DNA of 64,000 nucleotides from Bimuria novae-zelandiae CBS 107.79. Its lineage: Eukaryota > Ascomycota > Dothideomycetes > Pleosporales > Didymosphaeriaceae. Position 1 is the stretch's first letter. Each line of letters starts with the position of its first letter. A program made the position numbers and the translations under genes. Shown in pieces: positions 32,843 through 44,903 of the stretch. The stretch spans positions 408,190-472,189 of the forward strand of contig ML976686.1 in assembly GCA_010015655.1 (NCBI GenBank). Reading direction: 5' to 3'. The notes under the pieces were generated by a model that saw only the letters and a list, made by a program, of their open reading frames with translations, was not told the origin of the DNA and did no database searches.

Positions 32843-33430
32843 ATAGAAATAACACTAAACCAGCAGTAGATAATTGCCGGATCATTGCATGACAACGCAC
32901 CTCGTTGATCCCATTGACTTTACACCGTGGCAAAACCGACGTTTCCGGCTCTATGCCAATTTCACATCTTCCGATCAGCTCACCACCAAAACAACCATCT
33001 AAGAGGCGAGAACGATGTACCCTCCAAAAGAAGAAACCATAGCCTCCGCCTTCCCAATCCAGCACCCTGCACCCAGTCCGTCGGACAAGCGCGACCCCAC
33101 CAGCGCGCGGTGCGCCCAACCCCTCACGACCCCACCAGCTGCCCTAAACATGCGTTCCCGCTCAGTGACCCGGATGGACGCCCGGTTGCATTGTCGGGAC
33201 GTGATTCGATGGCGCGACTGTAATAACCATGGGTTGGTGCAATTGCCGGGCTCTGCTTGTGCTTTCTCGTTGACCTAGGAGCCCTTGACCAGCATTTCTA
33301 CATGTCCACGCTCATCGCCGTTTCTATATCTCTTGCGCTGAGGCCATACACCTGCAGAAGAACATAGTTGCGAGCAGGAACACACAGCTAGAAACGTCTG
33401 CGCCTGCAATAGCGATCGCAAACCGCCAAC
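32843..33430. other. Flank between the Harbinger element and the DAK gene
   Basis: Ordinary-composition DNA with no supportable gene; it includes the promoter of the kinase at 33431. Two overlapping plus-strand frames near 32927-33278 have no domain support. Confidence 0.5.
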
Positions 33431-35440
33431 ATGTCGGGTAAGTATACGCTCGAATGCACGACCAAGCTCACCAATCCCACCACTTCCATACTGTAAACAA
33501 TAGCAGCGCAGCTCCTCACAAAGCTTAGCAAAACACTTCATCAACGACCCCACGGACCTCGTGCTCTCCGCCCTCTCCTCCCTCCCGCACATCAACCCCT
33601 CCATAACCGTCGACCTCGCCAGCAAAATCGCCTACCACACGCCCTTCACGCCCCAAGTCTCCATCGTCTCTGGCGGCGGCTCAGGCCACGAGCCCTCGTT
33701 CTCCTCTTTCGTCGGCGCAGGCCTGCTCTCCGGCGCCGTCGCCGGCACGATCTTCGCATCCCCGTCGGCGGAGCAAGTGCGACGATGCATTCTGCACCGC
33801 GTTGACAAGAGCAAGGGCGTGCTGGTGGTCGTCATGAACTACACGGGAGACGTGCTGAACTTTGGGATGGCGGTTGAGAAAGCGCGCGCGAAGGGGGTGG
33901 AGGTGGATATGGTTGTTGTGGGAGACGATGTTGGGGTTGGGAGGGCGAGGGGCGGGAAAGTGGGCAGGAGGGGGATTGCGGGGACGTGTTTGGTGCAGAA
34001 GATTGCTGGGGCAGCGGCGGCGAGGGGGTGAGCTTTCCCTTCGCGCTAGAGCGTATATAGAGATGGAAGAGGCGGTTGCTAACGGGGTGCAGGGCGAGCT
34101 TGAAAGAGGTGTCGCGGGTCGCGCGGTTAGCGGCTGAGAACATCGTGTCTATCGGGTCGTCGTTGGCACATGTGCACGTCCCGGGGCGCAAGGTCGATGG
34201 CAGCGAAGACGAGCTCAGGGAGTCTGAGATCGAGATCGGCATGGGTATTCACAACGAGCCGGGGTCCGAGCGGAAGACGACTGATTTGCCGGACCTCGTG
34301 AAGACCATGTTGTCATACTGTCTAGAGAAATCGGACAAGGACCGCAACTTCCTGGACATATCTGAGAAAGACGAGATAGTCCTTCTGGTCAACAGCCTGG
34401 GAGGCGTAAGCGTGTTAGAGTTGTGCGGTATCACCAATGAGGTCGTAGAGCAACTAGCGAACGATTGGAATATCAAGCCGATCCGGATACTGTCGGGAAC
34501 GTACATGACCAGTCTGAACGGTCTTGGGTTCAGCATTAGTCTGCTCAAGGTTGCGGATACCGGCTTGGGTGGAGAGTCCTCGATGATCAAGCTGCTAGAC
34601 GCGCCCGCAGAGGCCACCGGCTGGACTGCCGCGATAAGCAGTGAAACTTGGTCGAAGAAAGCGAAACAGGCGAACGAAAGAAGAGCGTCCGAAGACGATG
34701 AGGCCGAACCAAGTAATCTGCGGGGTAAGCATATCGCGGTCAAGATTGGGCACGTACTAACATGGTATTAGTGGACTACGGCTTTGCAAAGTCAACCTTG
34801 ACAACTGCGCTGAAGAGACTAATTGCAGCGGAGCCAGACGTCACGAATTACGACACTATAGTAGGGGACGGCGATTGCGGCATTGGTTTGAAGCGAGGTG
34901 CCGAAGGTATGAGCAATTGCGCGCTTGCGGGATGGTCACTAACATTGCGCAGCGATATTGGATATGCTGGAGAAGGCCAAGGAGACCGAGGATCCTCTGA
35001 TTTTCTTGCAGAACATTATTCAAGTTGTTGAGCTAGCCATGGACGGGACCTCGGGTGCCATATATGCCATCTTCTTGAATGCGCTTGCCCACGGTTTGCG
35101 ACAGAATTCGCCCACTTCGCCTTCGCCAATCACAGCAGAGGTGTGGGCGAAAGCCCTCGAATCCTCACTCCAAGCTCTAGGGAAATACACGCCCGCCAAG
35201 CCAGGAGACCGAACGCTGATGGATGCGCTGTATCCTTTCGTGGAGACACTTTCGAGAACAGGAAACGTGGATTCGGCTGCTAAGGCGGCGGAGCAGGGAG
35301 CGCAAGGTACGAAAGGAATGAAAGCTAGTCTAGGACGAACGGTGTATGTCGGCGGAGAAGGTTGGGAAAACGTGCCAGATCCGGGCGCTCATGGTCTCGC
35401 GGAACTGTTGCTTGGCCTTAGCGAGGGGTTGAAGAAGTGA
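33431..35440 (+). CDS. DAK1: Dihydroxyacetone kinase (586 aa, 5 exons)
   Basis: Exons are 33431-33437 (7 bp), 33529-34027, 34093-34724, 34772-34906 and 34953-35440. Introns are 91, 65, 47 and 46 bp; the third has a perfect TACTAAC branch site. Joining the 7-bp exon gives the start MSAKHFINDPTDLVLSAL. The N-terminal DAK1 (kinase K) domain has SGGGSGHEPSFSSFVGAGLL and the substrate-binding His region SLAHVHVPGR. After a linker of about 30 acidic/polar residues the C-terminal DAK2 (L) domain has NYDTIVGDGDCGIGLKRGAE, whose Asp residues bind Mg-ATP, and GKYTPAKPGDRTLMDAL. The enzyme is the single-chain ATP-dependent type that phosphorylates dihydroxyacetone (glycerol catabolism and detoxification). 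Length fits the family. Confidence 0.95.
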
Positions 35441-35578
35441 AGGACCGTTCAATTCATTGCCAATGGTGCGACTGCCTTGTATTTTTAGGACCTCAACTCC
35501 TTTGTCGTGACTGCATTTTCATTCGATCCTACTCCATCCATATTCCCTTGAGCCACTCTCTGGTATACTGCTATCCTC

Positions 35579-36036
35579 TTAACTGAGCAGGACTAGGATG
35601 ACTGAATCGCCGCGCAGGAACATCTTGCTGATGAACCTGTCCTTGTTGACTTGGCGACCGAGCTGTCCATTCGCCAACCGTGGCGTCTCCGTCCACATCT
35701 CTTTTGCGTTCTCGAGAACCATGTTGCAGTGGCGGTCGAAGGCCTTTACGCGGGCGAGGAGCTTGCGGTTGTTTCGGCAGGAGATGAGGACTTGTGTGCG
35801 CGTGCGAACAGCGGTCTGCAGGATGGAGAGAGGACCCGTGGTAAGTTCGTGTTCCTCGACCTGGGCGACTTCGTATTCGCTGCATAGAGTGTTAGTATGG
35901 TTAGATCAACGTAGACACTAGGAGCTCACGTACGTCAACTCCGACCGCGGCTTGGAGATGAGCTCCCTGGATACCGTTAGCTTTTGCCATGTACCGAAGT
36001 GCAGTTTTAAACATACTGAAGCTTTGCGTCCACCAT
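35579..36036 (-). CDS. SMD2: Core spliceosomal protein Sm D2 (117 aa, 3 exons)
   Basis: Minus-strand exons are 36017-36036 (20 bp), 35934-35966 (33 bp) and 35579-35879; introns are 50 and 54 bp. The spliced start is [20 protein letters not shown], followed by [19 protein letters not shown]. The Sm fold has motif 1 in [21 protein letters not shown] and [12 protein letters not shown], then the basic Sm D2 insertion ([18 protein letters not shown]), and motif 2 in [14 protein letters not shown]. Sm D2 is part of the seven-member ring on U1, U2, U4 and U5 snRNAs. Both small 5' exons would be missed by simple open-frame calling. The gene shares a divergent promoter region with the SPT21-like gene. 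Confidence 0.95.
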
Positions 36037-36716
36037 AGTGTATGCACTGATCGAGCCGGGGAGGGTTGTCGAGGCGTGGAACGTAGGTTAACGTTTTTCC
36101 AAGGTTGATCCTGCTGCACGTGGGGAGGTGCTGCCTGGAGCAACCGGGTGAGTGCAATGTGCCGGAGACGGAGGGGGCCGGGTAAAGCTAAGGCACGGGG
36201 CTAGTAGGGATTGACTCGGTGAGAGATCAGAGCGTGCGACACCACAGCAACGGCGATGAAGGTGGGCAAGTGTGTCGGTCATGGGTGGAGGTTTAGCAAA
36301 GCGCGACATTAGCGTCCGCGGGTGCACATTTTTCCGGGGGCTAAGACGTGACGCAACGCGACGATTGGCTCTGCGGCGGCACGCAGCTCGAGCTCTCTCG
36401 AACCTCACATCGCGCGCTCAGGCGCTTGTATGACGCGCTTCTGCTCCTCGTCGCGCGAAGTCTGGGTCGGTGGGACCTGCAACCAGCTGCGGAACAGTGA
36501 TTGTTCCGTATTTTGTGCCAATTGCCCGTCGCGTCTACCGTTCATCTTCCCGCTTCGACAACGCGTCTTCGCGTGCCCATGGAGTGCTCGCCAGCCACGC
36601 CGATCACGATACGATACGCCAACACTGACCACCTCCCTTGACACCTCCGCTCCTTCGACTCTCCTTCTCCCTACCACGGACCTGCTCCGGTCATTTCAAC
36701 AACCACGTTGAAAGCC
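36037..36716. promoter_or_regulatory. Divergent intergenic region between SMD2 and the SPT21-like gene
   Basis: About 680 bp lie between the two start codons and must hold both promoters. No TATA box is obvious; the right half is pyrimidine-rich on the plus strand. Nothing else was recognised. Confidence 0.5.
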
Positions 36717-39700
36717 ATGTCGACGCCTTCACCGGGTGTTGAAGGTGCTGTAGCGCAGAATGCTGCCGCCGACGCCGACGCGGAAGGCATGACCGACATC
36801 CCACAACGGCTCATGCGAGGCAAGCACCATCGAGGGCTCTCTTATAGGGCCGCTGATCTAACTACCTTGCAGTCAAGATCCTATACACTTTCGATGACCA
36901 GAACAAGTCAAATTGCCTCGCTCGTTTACCTACGGCCTTGAGCATTCCTACTGTTTCCCTCGACGACACGATGCAGGTGGGCGTCATCGAGCTCAAGACC
37001 TGCATTCAGGCAATCGTGTCTGCAAGGTAGGTCATGCACACTTGGACATGTCTCGCTCGTTGAAGGCTCACCGCATTTTCAGTCCGGAACTCGTCGCCAA
37101 GCTCGGTCACGATTACACCGTGTACGCCTACGACTTTTCCGAATACGAAACGCCCCTTGTCGGACAAGGCATGCTGTCATGGATCCTCGCATCTGCCTCA
37201 ACAACGCCCAATGCCCCCGCCGAAGAATCGCAGACCATGGTAACCGGCCGCGTGTGCTCGAATCTTCTAGGTTTGTTTTCAAATGGCATCAAAGAGACGT
37301 TGGAAGTTAAGCTCAAGCTTGTGCCTGTGCCTACGTGCATGCAAAGCGAGTACGTGGAGAACATGGAGCGCTATCACAGCCTAAGCAAGATTATGCCGGA
37401 GGGGATGGACTATAAAGAGTGGGCAGAGTTCCTAAAAGAAAACCCGGCTATTGGACAACTGGCGCAACCCGCACCAAGGAACGATTCACGAATCACAGAA
37501 CATATGGCGACGAACGCGATCGAGTCCTTCAACGAGATGATGATGAACAATTCGTCCTTCAACCAGCATCGCATGTCTTTTGGGCAGTACGATACGCGGC
37601 CTTCCAGTCCTGCCACGAGCATTGCGTCCAACTACCCATACCATATGAATCCAGAGTTCCGCCCCACATCTCAAGCGTCTTTCCATAGCGAGTCTGGCGC
37701 GCCTTCGCCGTACTACCAAACCACCGTCGAACTCAACGAGCAGCAAGAAGAAGGTCCACCGAAGAAAAGGGCAAAGGTGACCAAGGCCAAGAGGCCCAAG
37801 AAGACAACATTGGGACCCCATGGCGACTCTCTGCGCGTCACTGCTAGCACGGCCGCATCTGTACGTTTGCACCGCCCGACGCCGGTGAATGTCGGAGCTG
37901 CTGTGTCAGCCGAGCAAGGACCGCGTGCGCCCACTCCTAGACCGCATCATGCTGGATTGCTCACAAACTGTCCGCGCATTCCCGCTCCAAGCCGGTTGCG
38001 GAATGCTTCGACGGATGAAGGCCGCCCTTACATGTCACCTTTTGACAGTGGTATTTTCTCGGACAACGCAGTAGATTCTGCTGATGACGATAAAGGTGAC
38101 AGTCCCTCGGAGACTCCTCCAAACATGCCTTCATCACCTCCTCTGCTACCGCGGCACGCTACTTCTCCTGTTCCTTCTAGCCCCGAACTTCCTATGTTAC
38201 CTACTCCCAATGATTCTGGTTTTGCAAGTGACATACCAATTGCCCACGGCGAGAGAGGAGGGAAGAGAGGAAGGAAACGGGAGCGCCCGACGTACGGGAG
38301 GAGTGAAACCGAACCAACACCGTTAAATCCAAACCTATTGGAACATTTCATGAATCACATACGGACCAACGAACAGGGTATGGAAGCCTCGGTGGCCAAT
38401 GCCGAGCTAGACCCCGCGGAAAATGCGCAACACTCACGGATGGGCTCTAACCCACCTTCGGATGCGGCCGTGGCGATGCCTTTAATCTCTCAGCCAACGG
38501 TGGCTCGCTCAGCGACTCCAAATACTTCTTTATCTGCTCCGAAGGCTGCTCGCGGGCTGACCAGGTCACAGACATGGGCCGGTGAGCCAATGTCAGATGC
38601 CGTTGGTCCTAATGACGAGAAAGGAAAACAGCCCCGCAGTGGATCCGGAGCGAAACGACATAAACAAACTAAAGATCTCATCAAGGAGAGGTTGGAGGAG
38701 GCCATCATGCGAAACTATATGCCAACATATTGCCACAACTGTGGGGAGATCGAAACTCCGGCTTGGAGGAAAACCTATTCGCGGATCTATATGGGCACTC
38801 CAGAAAAGGTTGACCTGTCTTCTAGAGAAAATGGCGTCGTGGCAATCGAGATCTTGAACCCGGATCAGAATGAGGGATCACCCCATTACAAGATTTACAA
38901 GTCGGAGCTTGCACCACAGGAGAAGGAGAAAGAAGAAGCACTTTTCGAGTCTCTTACCCTCTGCAACCCTTGCGGCCTGTGGTTGACGAAAAAGCATGCG
39001 ATGCGACCCTCACAGGTTTGGGGAAGGCCGCAACTCCCAAAGCCCCGGGCAGTGAGGTCAGCAGACAAACCGAAGATGCCCAGGAAGCCTAAGAACCCGA
39101 AGAAACCGAAGCATCGTAATGATCCCTTGACGTCCGACGCGGTTATCCCTGAGTCCGATTCTGGCCTACTTGATTCACAAGTAGAAGGAGATGCTCTCTC
39201 TTCGTTGGATGGTGCCGCCGATGGTCAAATGCTACCCCATCTGCGAACCCGAACCGAAGGTGTGCGAAATTCTGAAGGCACCAAGCTTGACGAATCTTCG
39301 GCGCGGGCTGCTCTAGAGCGAGCCTTTCAATCCAGCCCCGTGGGCGTACGCGATAGCGGTCAGGATGCCACAATTAATCTCGATGGTGATTTGACGCCAA
39401 AGCCTACGCGTAGACTGCTTTTCCCGTCTCCTCGCAACCCTGGTGAGACTAAGTCGTTGGCTGATAACAGCGCGTCCCACTCATCGCCTCCACGATCGGT
39501 CCCTTCGAAGCTCGTGAAGACGCCAATGCAAAACCTGGAGGCGGTGACAGAAGAAGGCGATAAAGAAAATTGCCCCCCGCAAGTGGACGATGAGGATGAC
39601 TATTTAGTACAACTGTTCGAGTCTCCCAAGGATACTTCCCCGAAGAGTTCCTCTTACGAGGACCTGTTGAAGACACCCACGCCTGGTACACGCCAACGTG

Positions 39701-41091
39701 TTCCTCTCACACCCGTGCGTCACGCCGAAGTCAACTTGGTAACCCCTTCGAAGTCTTCTCGCACGCCGAGAGGCACTGGAAGAGCTGCAACGTTACCGCC
39801 GGAGACACCCTTCACCCGGCAGTTGAACGAATTGATGTCAGAGAGCATGCTCCATGGTTCTCCATCACAGCATTTCGATTTCTCTGCGTTTCCGGCCTTC
39901 AACACTCCAGGCCGCAACAGTATCCTTCCATTTGGTGATCTTCTCCATCATGATTCTCTCTCTAGCGACCTACCAATTCCTAGCAGCTCTCCGCCGAAGA
40001 ATTTCGACTTCTCTGTATTCGAAGACCCCAACACCAACACCGTCGGACTGTGGAGTGGCGCAAGCATTTTCGACATTAACGATGCAATGATGTCTGAGGC
40101 ACCTGCTGGCGAGCAGGAGAATGGTGTCCACGAAGGTAATGCTGCACCCAAGATACTTACAGTCAACGGAATCAGTTTGGACTTGTCTGCTATGATTGAC
40201 GAGGTGGTTGGCAAAACGGACCAGGAAGAGAGGGATGCAACTTCGGCTACCTCTATGTTGACTGCACCCGTGGAGTCTCGACAAGATCCAGTCCAACAGC
40301 CCGTTCCTCAAATAGAGGACAACGAAGGCCACCGAGAGCGAGAGGCGTCACCAAATGGGCCTGTGTCCATCGCGCCGTCGAAATCCCAACGTGGCCTCGT
40401 TCCTCAACCAGTCGTAAACGAGGACAGCAGCACGACTTTTAAAAAGCGTGAGAGCACATCACCTGCGGCCGTCACAACCGTACAAGCTCCAGCTGTACCA
40501 TTGGCATCTCGTCCCGACCTAGTCCCAAAGGCCGCGAAGGTTCGTCCACCCGTTCGTGGCGAATACGACCCACCTCCGGCGCCGAAACCTCGATGCTTGC
40601 GATGTAAACGAGGGAAGAAGGGCTGTGATCGTCAACGCCCTTGCGGACGCTGTGTGAGGGCAAATTGTGCCGATAGCTGTACCGTTGATGAGGAGGCAGC
40701 GCCATCACCCGTGGTCAGCGTTAGCGTTGAGAGTCCCGGTGGTCCTATCTGGGTGCAGCCGGACCAGGCCCCTAGTGTACCTGTGGATCCTGCACTCGAA
40801 GCTACCACTGCACCGAAGGGCCAAGAACAGCAAGCAGCTTCTCCATCTATTGCCACTGAGACGTCCAAAGAAGTCCGCGAGGGTGTTGCTTCCTCCGAGC
40901 CCGTAGTATCACAGGCACTTTCCCCTTCAGTGACCAATGACGGCACCGTTCCAGCATCTGCTTCGACAATCCATCCAGATCCCGCGCCTTCAAAGGCCGG
41001 TGAACTCGCCGCTGGACCCATCGCTGAGAACGCACCTTCTCCGAAGCTGGCAGCTGCAACGTCATTAGCTAACCCTAACGGTGGGTCTTAG
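36717..41091 (+). CDS. SPT21: Ams2/SPT21-like GATA-finger transcription regulator (1421 aa, 3 exons)
   Basis: Exons are 36717-36819, 36873-37026 and 37083-41091. The first intron has a GCAAGC donor (GC-AG type) and the second GTAGGT. The conserved N-terminal domain follows a short start (MSTPSPGVEG): RVKILYTFDDQNKSNCLARL, QVGVIELKTCIQAIVSA and LGHDYTVYAYDFSEYETPL, as in fungal Spt21/Ams2. A split GATA-type zinc finger lies at about 636-725, with YCHNCGEIETPAWRKTYSR and, about 60 residues later, TLCNPCGLWLTKKHAMRPS. Near 1256-1285 a Cys cluster LRCKRGKKGCDRQRPCGRC resembles a Zn2Cys6 motif. The rest is low-complexity, Ser/Pro-rich and probably disordered. Spt21 (budding yeast) and Ams2 (fission yeast) activate histone genes. 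The gene symbol follows the N-terminal family. Confidence 0.88.
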
Positions 41092-42973
41092 AAATTCTTT
41101 CTCAAAGATTTTGCACAGCACACATATACCCCCTTTTTTCGCTTTCCTTCCCGCTACATGAGCGGCACATGTTTGATTACCGGGTTTTGACGTGGCGTTT
41201 TGGAATTTGAACCCTGTTAGGGTACTCTGTTATGGCATTGCATGGCATGGAATGAATTGGTATGCATGGCATCGGCATGAAGAGATGAAGCATGAAAGCA
41301 CTGTATCATACATAGCGTGGTGATTTTTAAGGGTGGAACGAGCGCTGGGTTGAGATGAGGCTTGGATGAATGGGTGTGCCTTTGGCGCTATGTGAATACT
41401 GAAATGAAAGGCTTTGCGCATGCATGTATGCGCAGAATATGTGATGTTGTTGAGGGTCTGGGAGTATGACTCTGGCGTTACTACTGCAGGAAAGATAATC
41501 AGGCAGCCATTGTAATTTAGCACCGCGCGTTTATAACGTCGGTAAAAGTCCTACTCTATCTTATTAAAGGAATCAATGATGCTTCTTGCTCAAGAAGTCG
41601 TTCTCCAACTCTCTTGACGAGCAGAAGAACCTCACTCCTCGTCTAGCTATAAGCGAATTGCCATATGCAGTATATTTCCGCGCATTATAGATAACGCCAG
41701 AAGCACCACATCTATATAATTTTCACGCGAACCCATTATCCACGGACCCTGCGTCCAGCTGCTCAATTCCCAGCTCCCAGCTCTATCCGTGCGATTCCCA
41801 ATGAACCAACCTACTTCTCACTACCCCACCCTAATCTCTACATCCCCATCACCTGCTCACTAGGAACCCCTCCCTCCCTTTCACTTCCATTAATCCTAGA
41901 AATCCTTCATTTCTAAAAAAAAAAATAAAAAGTAAAAAAAAAAATCAGCGCAGCTAACCACCCGTCAACCCCGCTAACACTACCCCGCTCGCCGCAAAAA
42001 TCTAGAACCTCACTACTAACTTATCCACCGTGGCGTGCGCAACACTATGCGCGCCACTTACCACAACATACGCCCACGCGCCGTAGCGCGTGTATTTATT
42101 CGCGTCGCCCATCTTTCACGTCAGCTCAGCCCACCTCTCTACTCACTCGATAGTGATAAACTCCCCCCCCCCCCGGGTGCAAGCAAGGGTCCCCACTAGA
42201 GGTTATATAAGAAAAGGAGAGGAGACGCACCAAGAATAGTTAACGAGAGAGTGATGGCGTAAAAAAACAGTAGGTTTGCTCGTGCAGATGGTGGAAGTTG
42301 TCCGCTTTACTTCTGATGGATGCGAGGCCGAAGAGAGGGGTTGCGGGGCCGAAGAGAGGGGTTGCGGGGCCGAGGAGAGGGCTTGTGGGGGCGAGGGATA
42401 GGGGCGACATTTTGATTCTTCAATTTTAATGATGTGGTTTGGTTGTTGTTGTGGGGTACGCAGTGTGAGATGGTCCGTGACACCAGACTTGTACACTCTC
42501 CGTTTGGAATTCAAGGTCTTTAAGGATCCTTTTCCCGCGAAAAAAAAGGAAACAAACGAGCGTTGGCGCGAGGGTTCAACAGCCACATGCTTAAGCCTCA
42601 CATTGTCAAATGCGCAAAGTGGTGACCCAGAATCCGAATTGATAGTAATGCATTATTGATTGTGAATGTCTAGATAATGTGAAGCATCATGGGTGTCATT
42701 TTGCCGTAGGATTCCCAAACGCCGATTTCCGTGGATGCAATAATGATGGCGGTAGATACAGCTAGAGATTTAAGGTGCGGTGATAACCTGTCGATCCCTG
42801 CCCTTGCGAGCATGATCGAGTGAAAGTAATTGTGAAATTGGCACTCTTCGTCGTAAGCGGTTCGAAGGAAGAAAGAAATCCGCTTGCGAAGGTCACAAGA
42901 GTAGGCGCTGTATGCACGCGTTCATCGACTTTCGCAGGATGAGATGCCCCAAAGAGGTGGAAGTTCAAATTGC
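41092..42973. other. Gene-free stretch with low-complexity tracts
   Basis: It contains A-rich runs near 41915-41945, a poly-C run near 42164-42174, and three copies of a 21-bp G-rich unit near 42327-42389. A 132-codon minus-strand frame crosses that repeat but has no domain support. I see no gene. Confidence 0.55.
42327..42389. repeat. Three tandem copies of a 21-bp GC-rich unit
   Basis: The unit GCCGAAGAGAGGGGTTGCGGG is repeated about three times; the first two copies are identical and the third differs at a few bases. Confidence 0.75.
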
Positions 42974-44060
42974 TCAGCTTTCGTCAAAGCCGTAAAAGGC
43001 ATCGTCGAATTGCGTGTCTTCCGGATTGGTGTAGTCGTCCATATCGAAAAGGTCATCTAGATTGTCGGGCGTCGTATTGCCGAGATTCAGTTCCTCGGTG
43101 GTCGTCGGCTGCTGGGCCGGGGTATCTTCTTGCTTCGTCGTGGCGGGCTGTTCCACCGGTGCATTCGCGTTCATGTCGGGCAGATCGGTCATGTTGAAGT
43201 CCAGATCGAGGCTGGTGGAAGCATTGTTCTGGCCAGAGGTGTCGTCTGCTCCGCCCTTTGCAAAGTCTTCGAGGCCTCGCAGGAGATCCGGCTGGTCCGG
43301 CTGGTCCGGCTGGTCGTTGAGGGTGAAGTCGAGATCCGCAGTCGCATCCAGGTTGAGCTCGCCTTGGTCGTTTCCGGCATCACCAGAAGTGTCCATGGCG
43401 CTGTCGCCGAACATGGCATCGAAGTCGAACTCGCTGTCTTGGGCAGTGTTCAGGTTCTCGGTGCTCTCCATATGCACGTCTTCCGAAGGAGGCGTAGGCG
43501 CTTTCGGCGTGGACGCCTTCTCAGCCACGGGCTCGACCTTTACGGGCGGCACGGGTGCGCTCGGCTCCTCTTTGATGGGCGGCGGGGTTGCTGATTTGGC
43601 AGGCGCGGGCGGGGGTGCGACTTCCTCTTTCTTCGGTGCGGCCGTCTTCGGTTCAGCAGCCTGTCGCGCCTTTTCTGCTTCCTTCTCCTTGGCCGCGGCT
43701 TCCTTGTGCCGTCGTTCGGCTCTCATTTGCGCCAGGTCCCGCCGCAAGACGGCCTGCGCCATGCGGATCTCCGTCTCGAGCTCGTCCAGCGAGTCGTGGA
43801 AGCGCTCGCTGCCGGCCGTAACGGCGCGCTTGAGCTGGAACTGCATCTTGGCAGACTCTGCGGGCGCCTGCTTCACCGTCTTCATATAGCGCCCGCTGGT
43901 TATGAGCTGCAAGTGGGTTAGGTCACGCTTCGGACAGCTTCATGCGGGGCAATCGACGTACTACGAGGTTCATCATGGCCTGCAGGTTCTCGACGGGATG
44001 CGGCGCGGCGGGCTGCTTCGGCGGCTCGCGCTGCGCGGGGGGTTGCACGTTGCTCGCCAT
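42974..44060 (-). CDS. Probable Mediator Med2-like coregulator (342 aa, 2 exons)
   Basis: Minus-strand exons are 43965-44060 and 42974-43906; the 58-bp intron has a GTAGTA donor and a CTAAC branch site before TTGCAG. The protein starts MASNVQPPAQREPPKQPAA. A conserved-looking helical region covers about residues 22-100 (VENLQAMMNLLITSGRYMK, RFHDSLDELETEIRMAQAVL). A basic coiled coil (RAERRHKEAAAKEKEAEKA), a Pro/Lys/Glu-rich linker and a long acidic Asp/Asn-rich C-terminus (DLDFTLNDQPDQPDQPD, ending FYGFDES) follow. This shape, a short helical domain with an acidic tail, suits a transcription coactivator subunit. I tentatively relate the N-terminus to fungal Med2, from memory and without alignment. 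The gene model is sound; the functional name is not. Confidence 0.7.
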
Positions 44061-44903
44061 GATGGGTGGTGTTGTGGTTGCAGCAGTCAAAGAGCGATGA
44101 GGACTACAAGTCACGGCGACGAGAGCTCAGAGCCGCTCGCGCCGGCTGACAGCTTTGGTGCATGAAGCGAACAGGCGAGGGGGCCAGCTCCAGGCTAAAA
44201 TTGCGCATCATCAGACTAACTAAGCGTTCCCGCCCGTAACAGACTCCCCCTTCGAGCTTTCAATACCCAGCCCAAGGTCACGTAAGGCTGCCGGCTGGCG
44301 TTTGCTGCATCGCTCCGCGAGCCATCGCGGGGTCTGGGGAACGGCCACGCTTCACGTCATCCTTCACAGAGAGATGTTGGATTCAATGTCCCCCCTGGAC
44401 CGTATAGACCATGTGTGAGTGCCGGCGCATCGCACTACCTGGCCCCCGTCGCCGCCCTCGATCTGCATCGCGCGTATTTTACAGCCCAAGGCTGCAACGG
44501 TCCGTAGGGGTTTAGCGCTGGCTGTCACCCTAAAGATTCGCGCAGACCTCGACCTCCCTCCTCTTCTCTCTTCTCACCCCACAGTGGACCAAGCCTGATC
44601 AGTCTCATCGTCCTTTGGCGTCGGTGTCGAATTCTCGTCTTCCCTTCCTATCTCCTTTCCTTTTCCTTCCCCATTCGAGTGTCTCGTCGGTTGCGCCTCC
44701 CTCCTGCGCTTACTTTCCTTGTGTGCTGCCTGAGTCTGCCTCTAGTCAAGCCTAAGACCGCATTGCGCAGCATACCCAGTGCATTGTCGCGTGTCCCCTA
44801 GACTTGGTGTCGCCTCATATCTCGCTTGCGCCTGACGAATTTCGGTCCTGCCTTGCCTCAGCCTTCGTGCTAAACGTCTCCTGGTGTCCCTAGAGTAATT
44901 ACC
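44061..44903. promoter_or_regulatory. Divergent intergenic region upstream of the Med2-like and PUB1-like genes
   Basis: About 840 bp separate the two start codons. The plus strand is rich in C and T from about 44540 to 44740, as often seen in promoters and leaders of highly expressed filamentous-fungal genes, and this run is nearer the RNA-binding protein gene. No other feature was recognised. Confidence 0.5.

Noticed and set aside
42203..42601. A 132-codon minus-strand frame containing a PQPLSSA repeat.
   Set aside because: The repeat is just the 21-bp tandem repeat; no domain or signal peptide, and poor start context.
43062..43889. A 275-codon plus-strand frame opposite the Med2-like gene.
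   Set aside because: Shadow of the minus-strand exon, which has a matching upstream exon and sensible protein composition.
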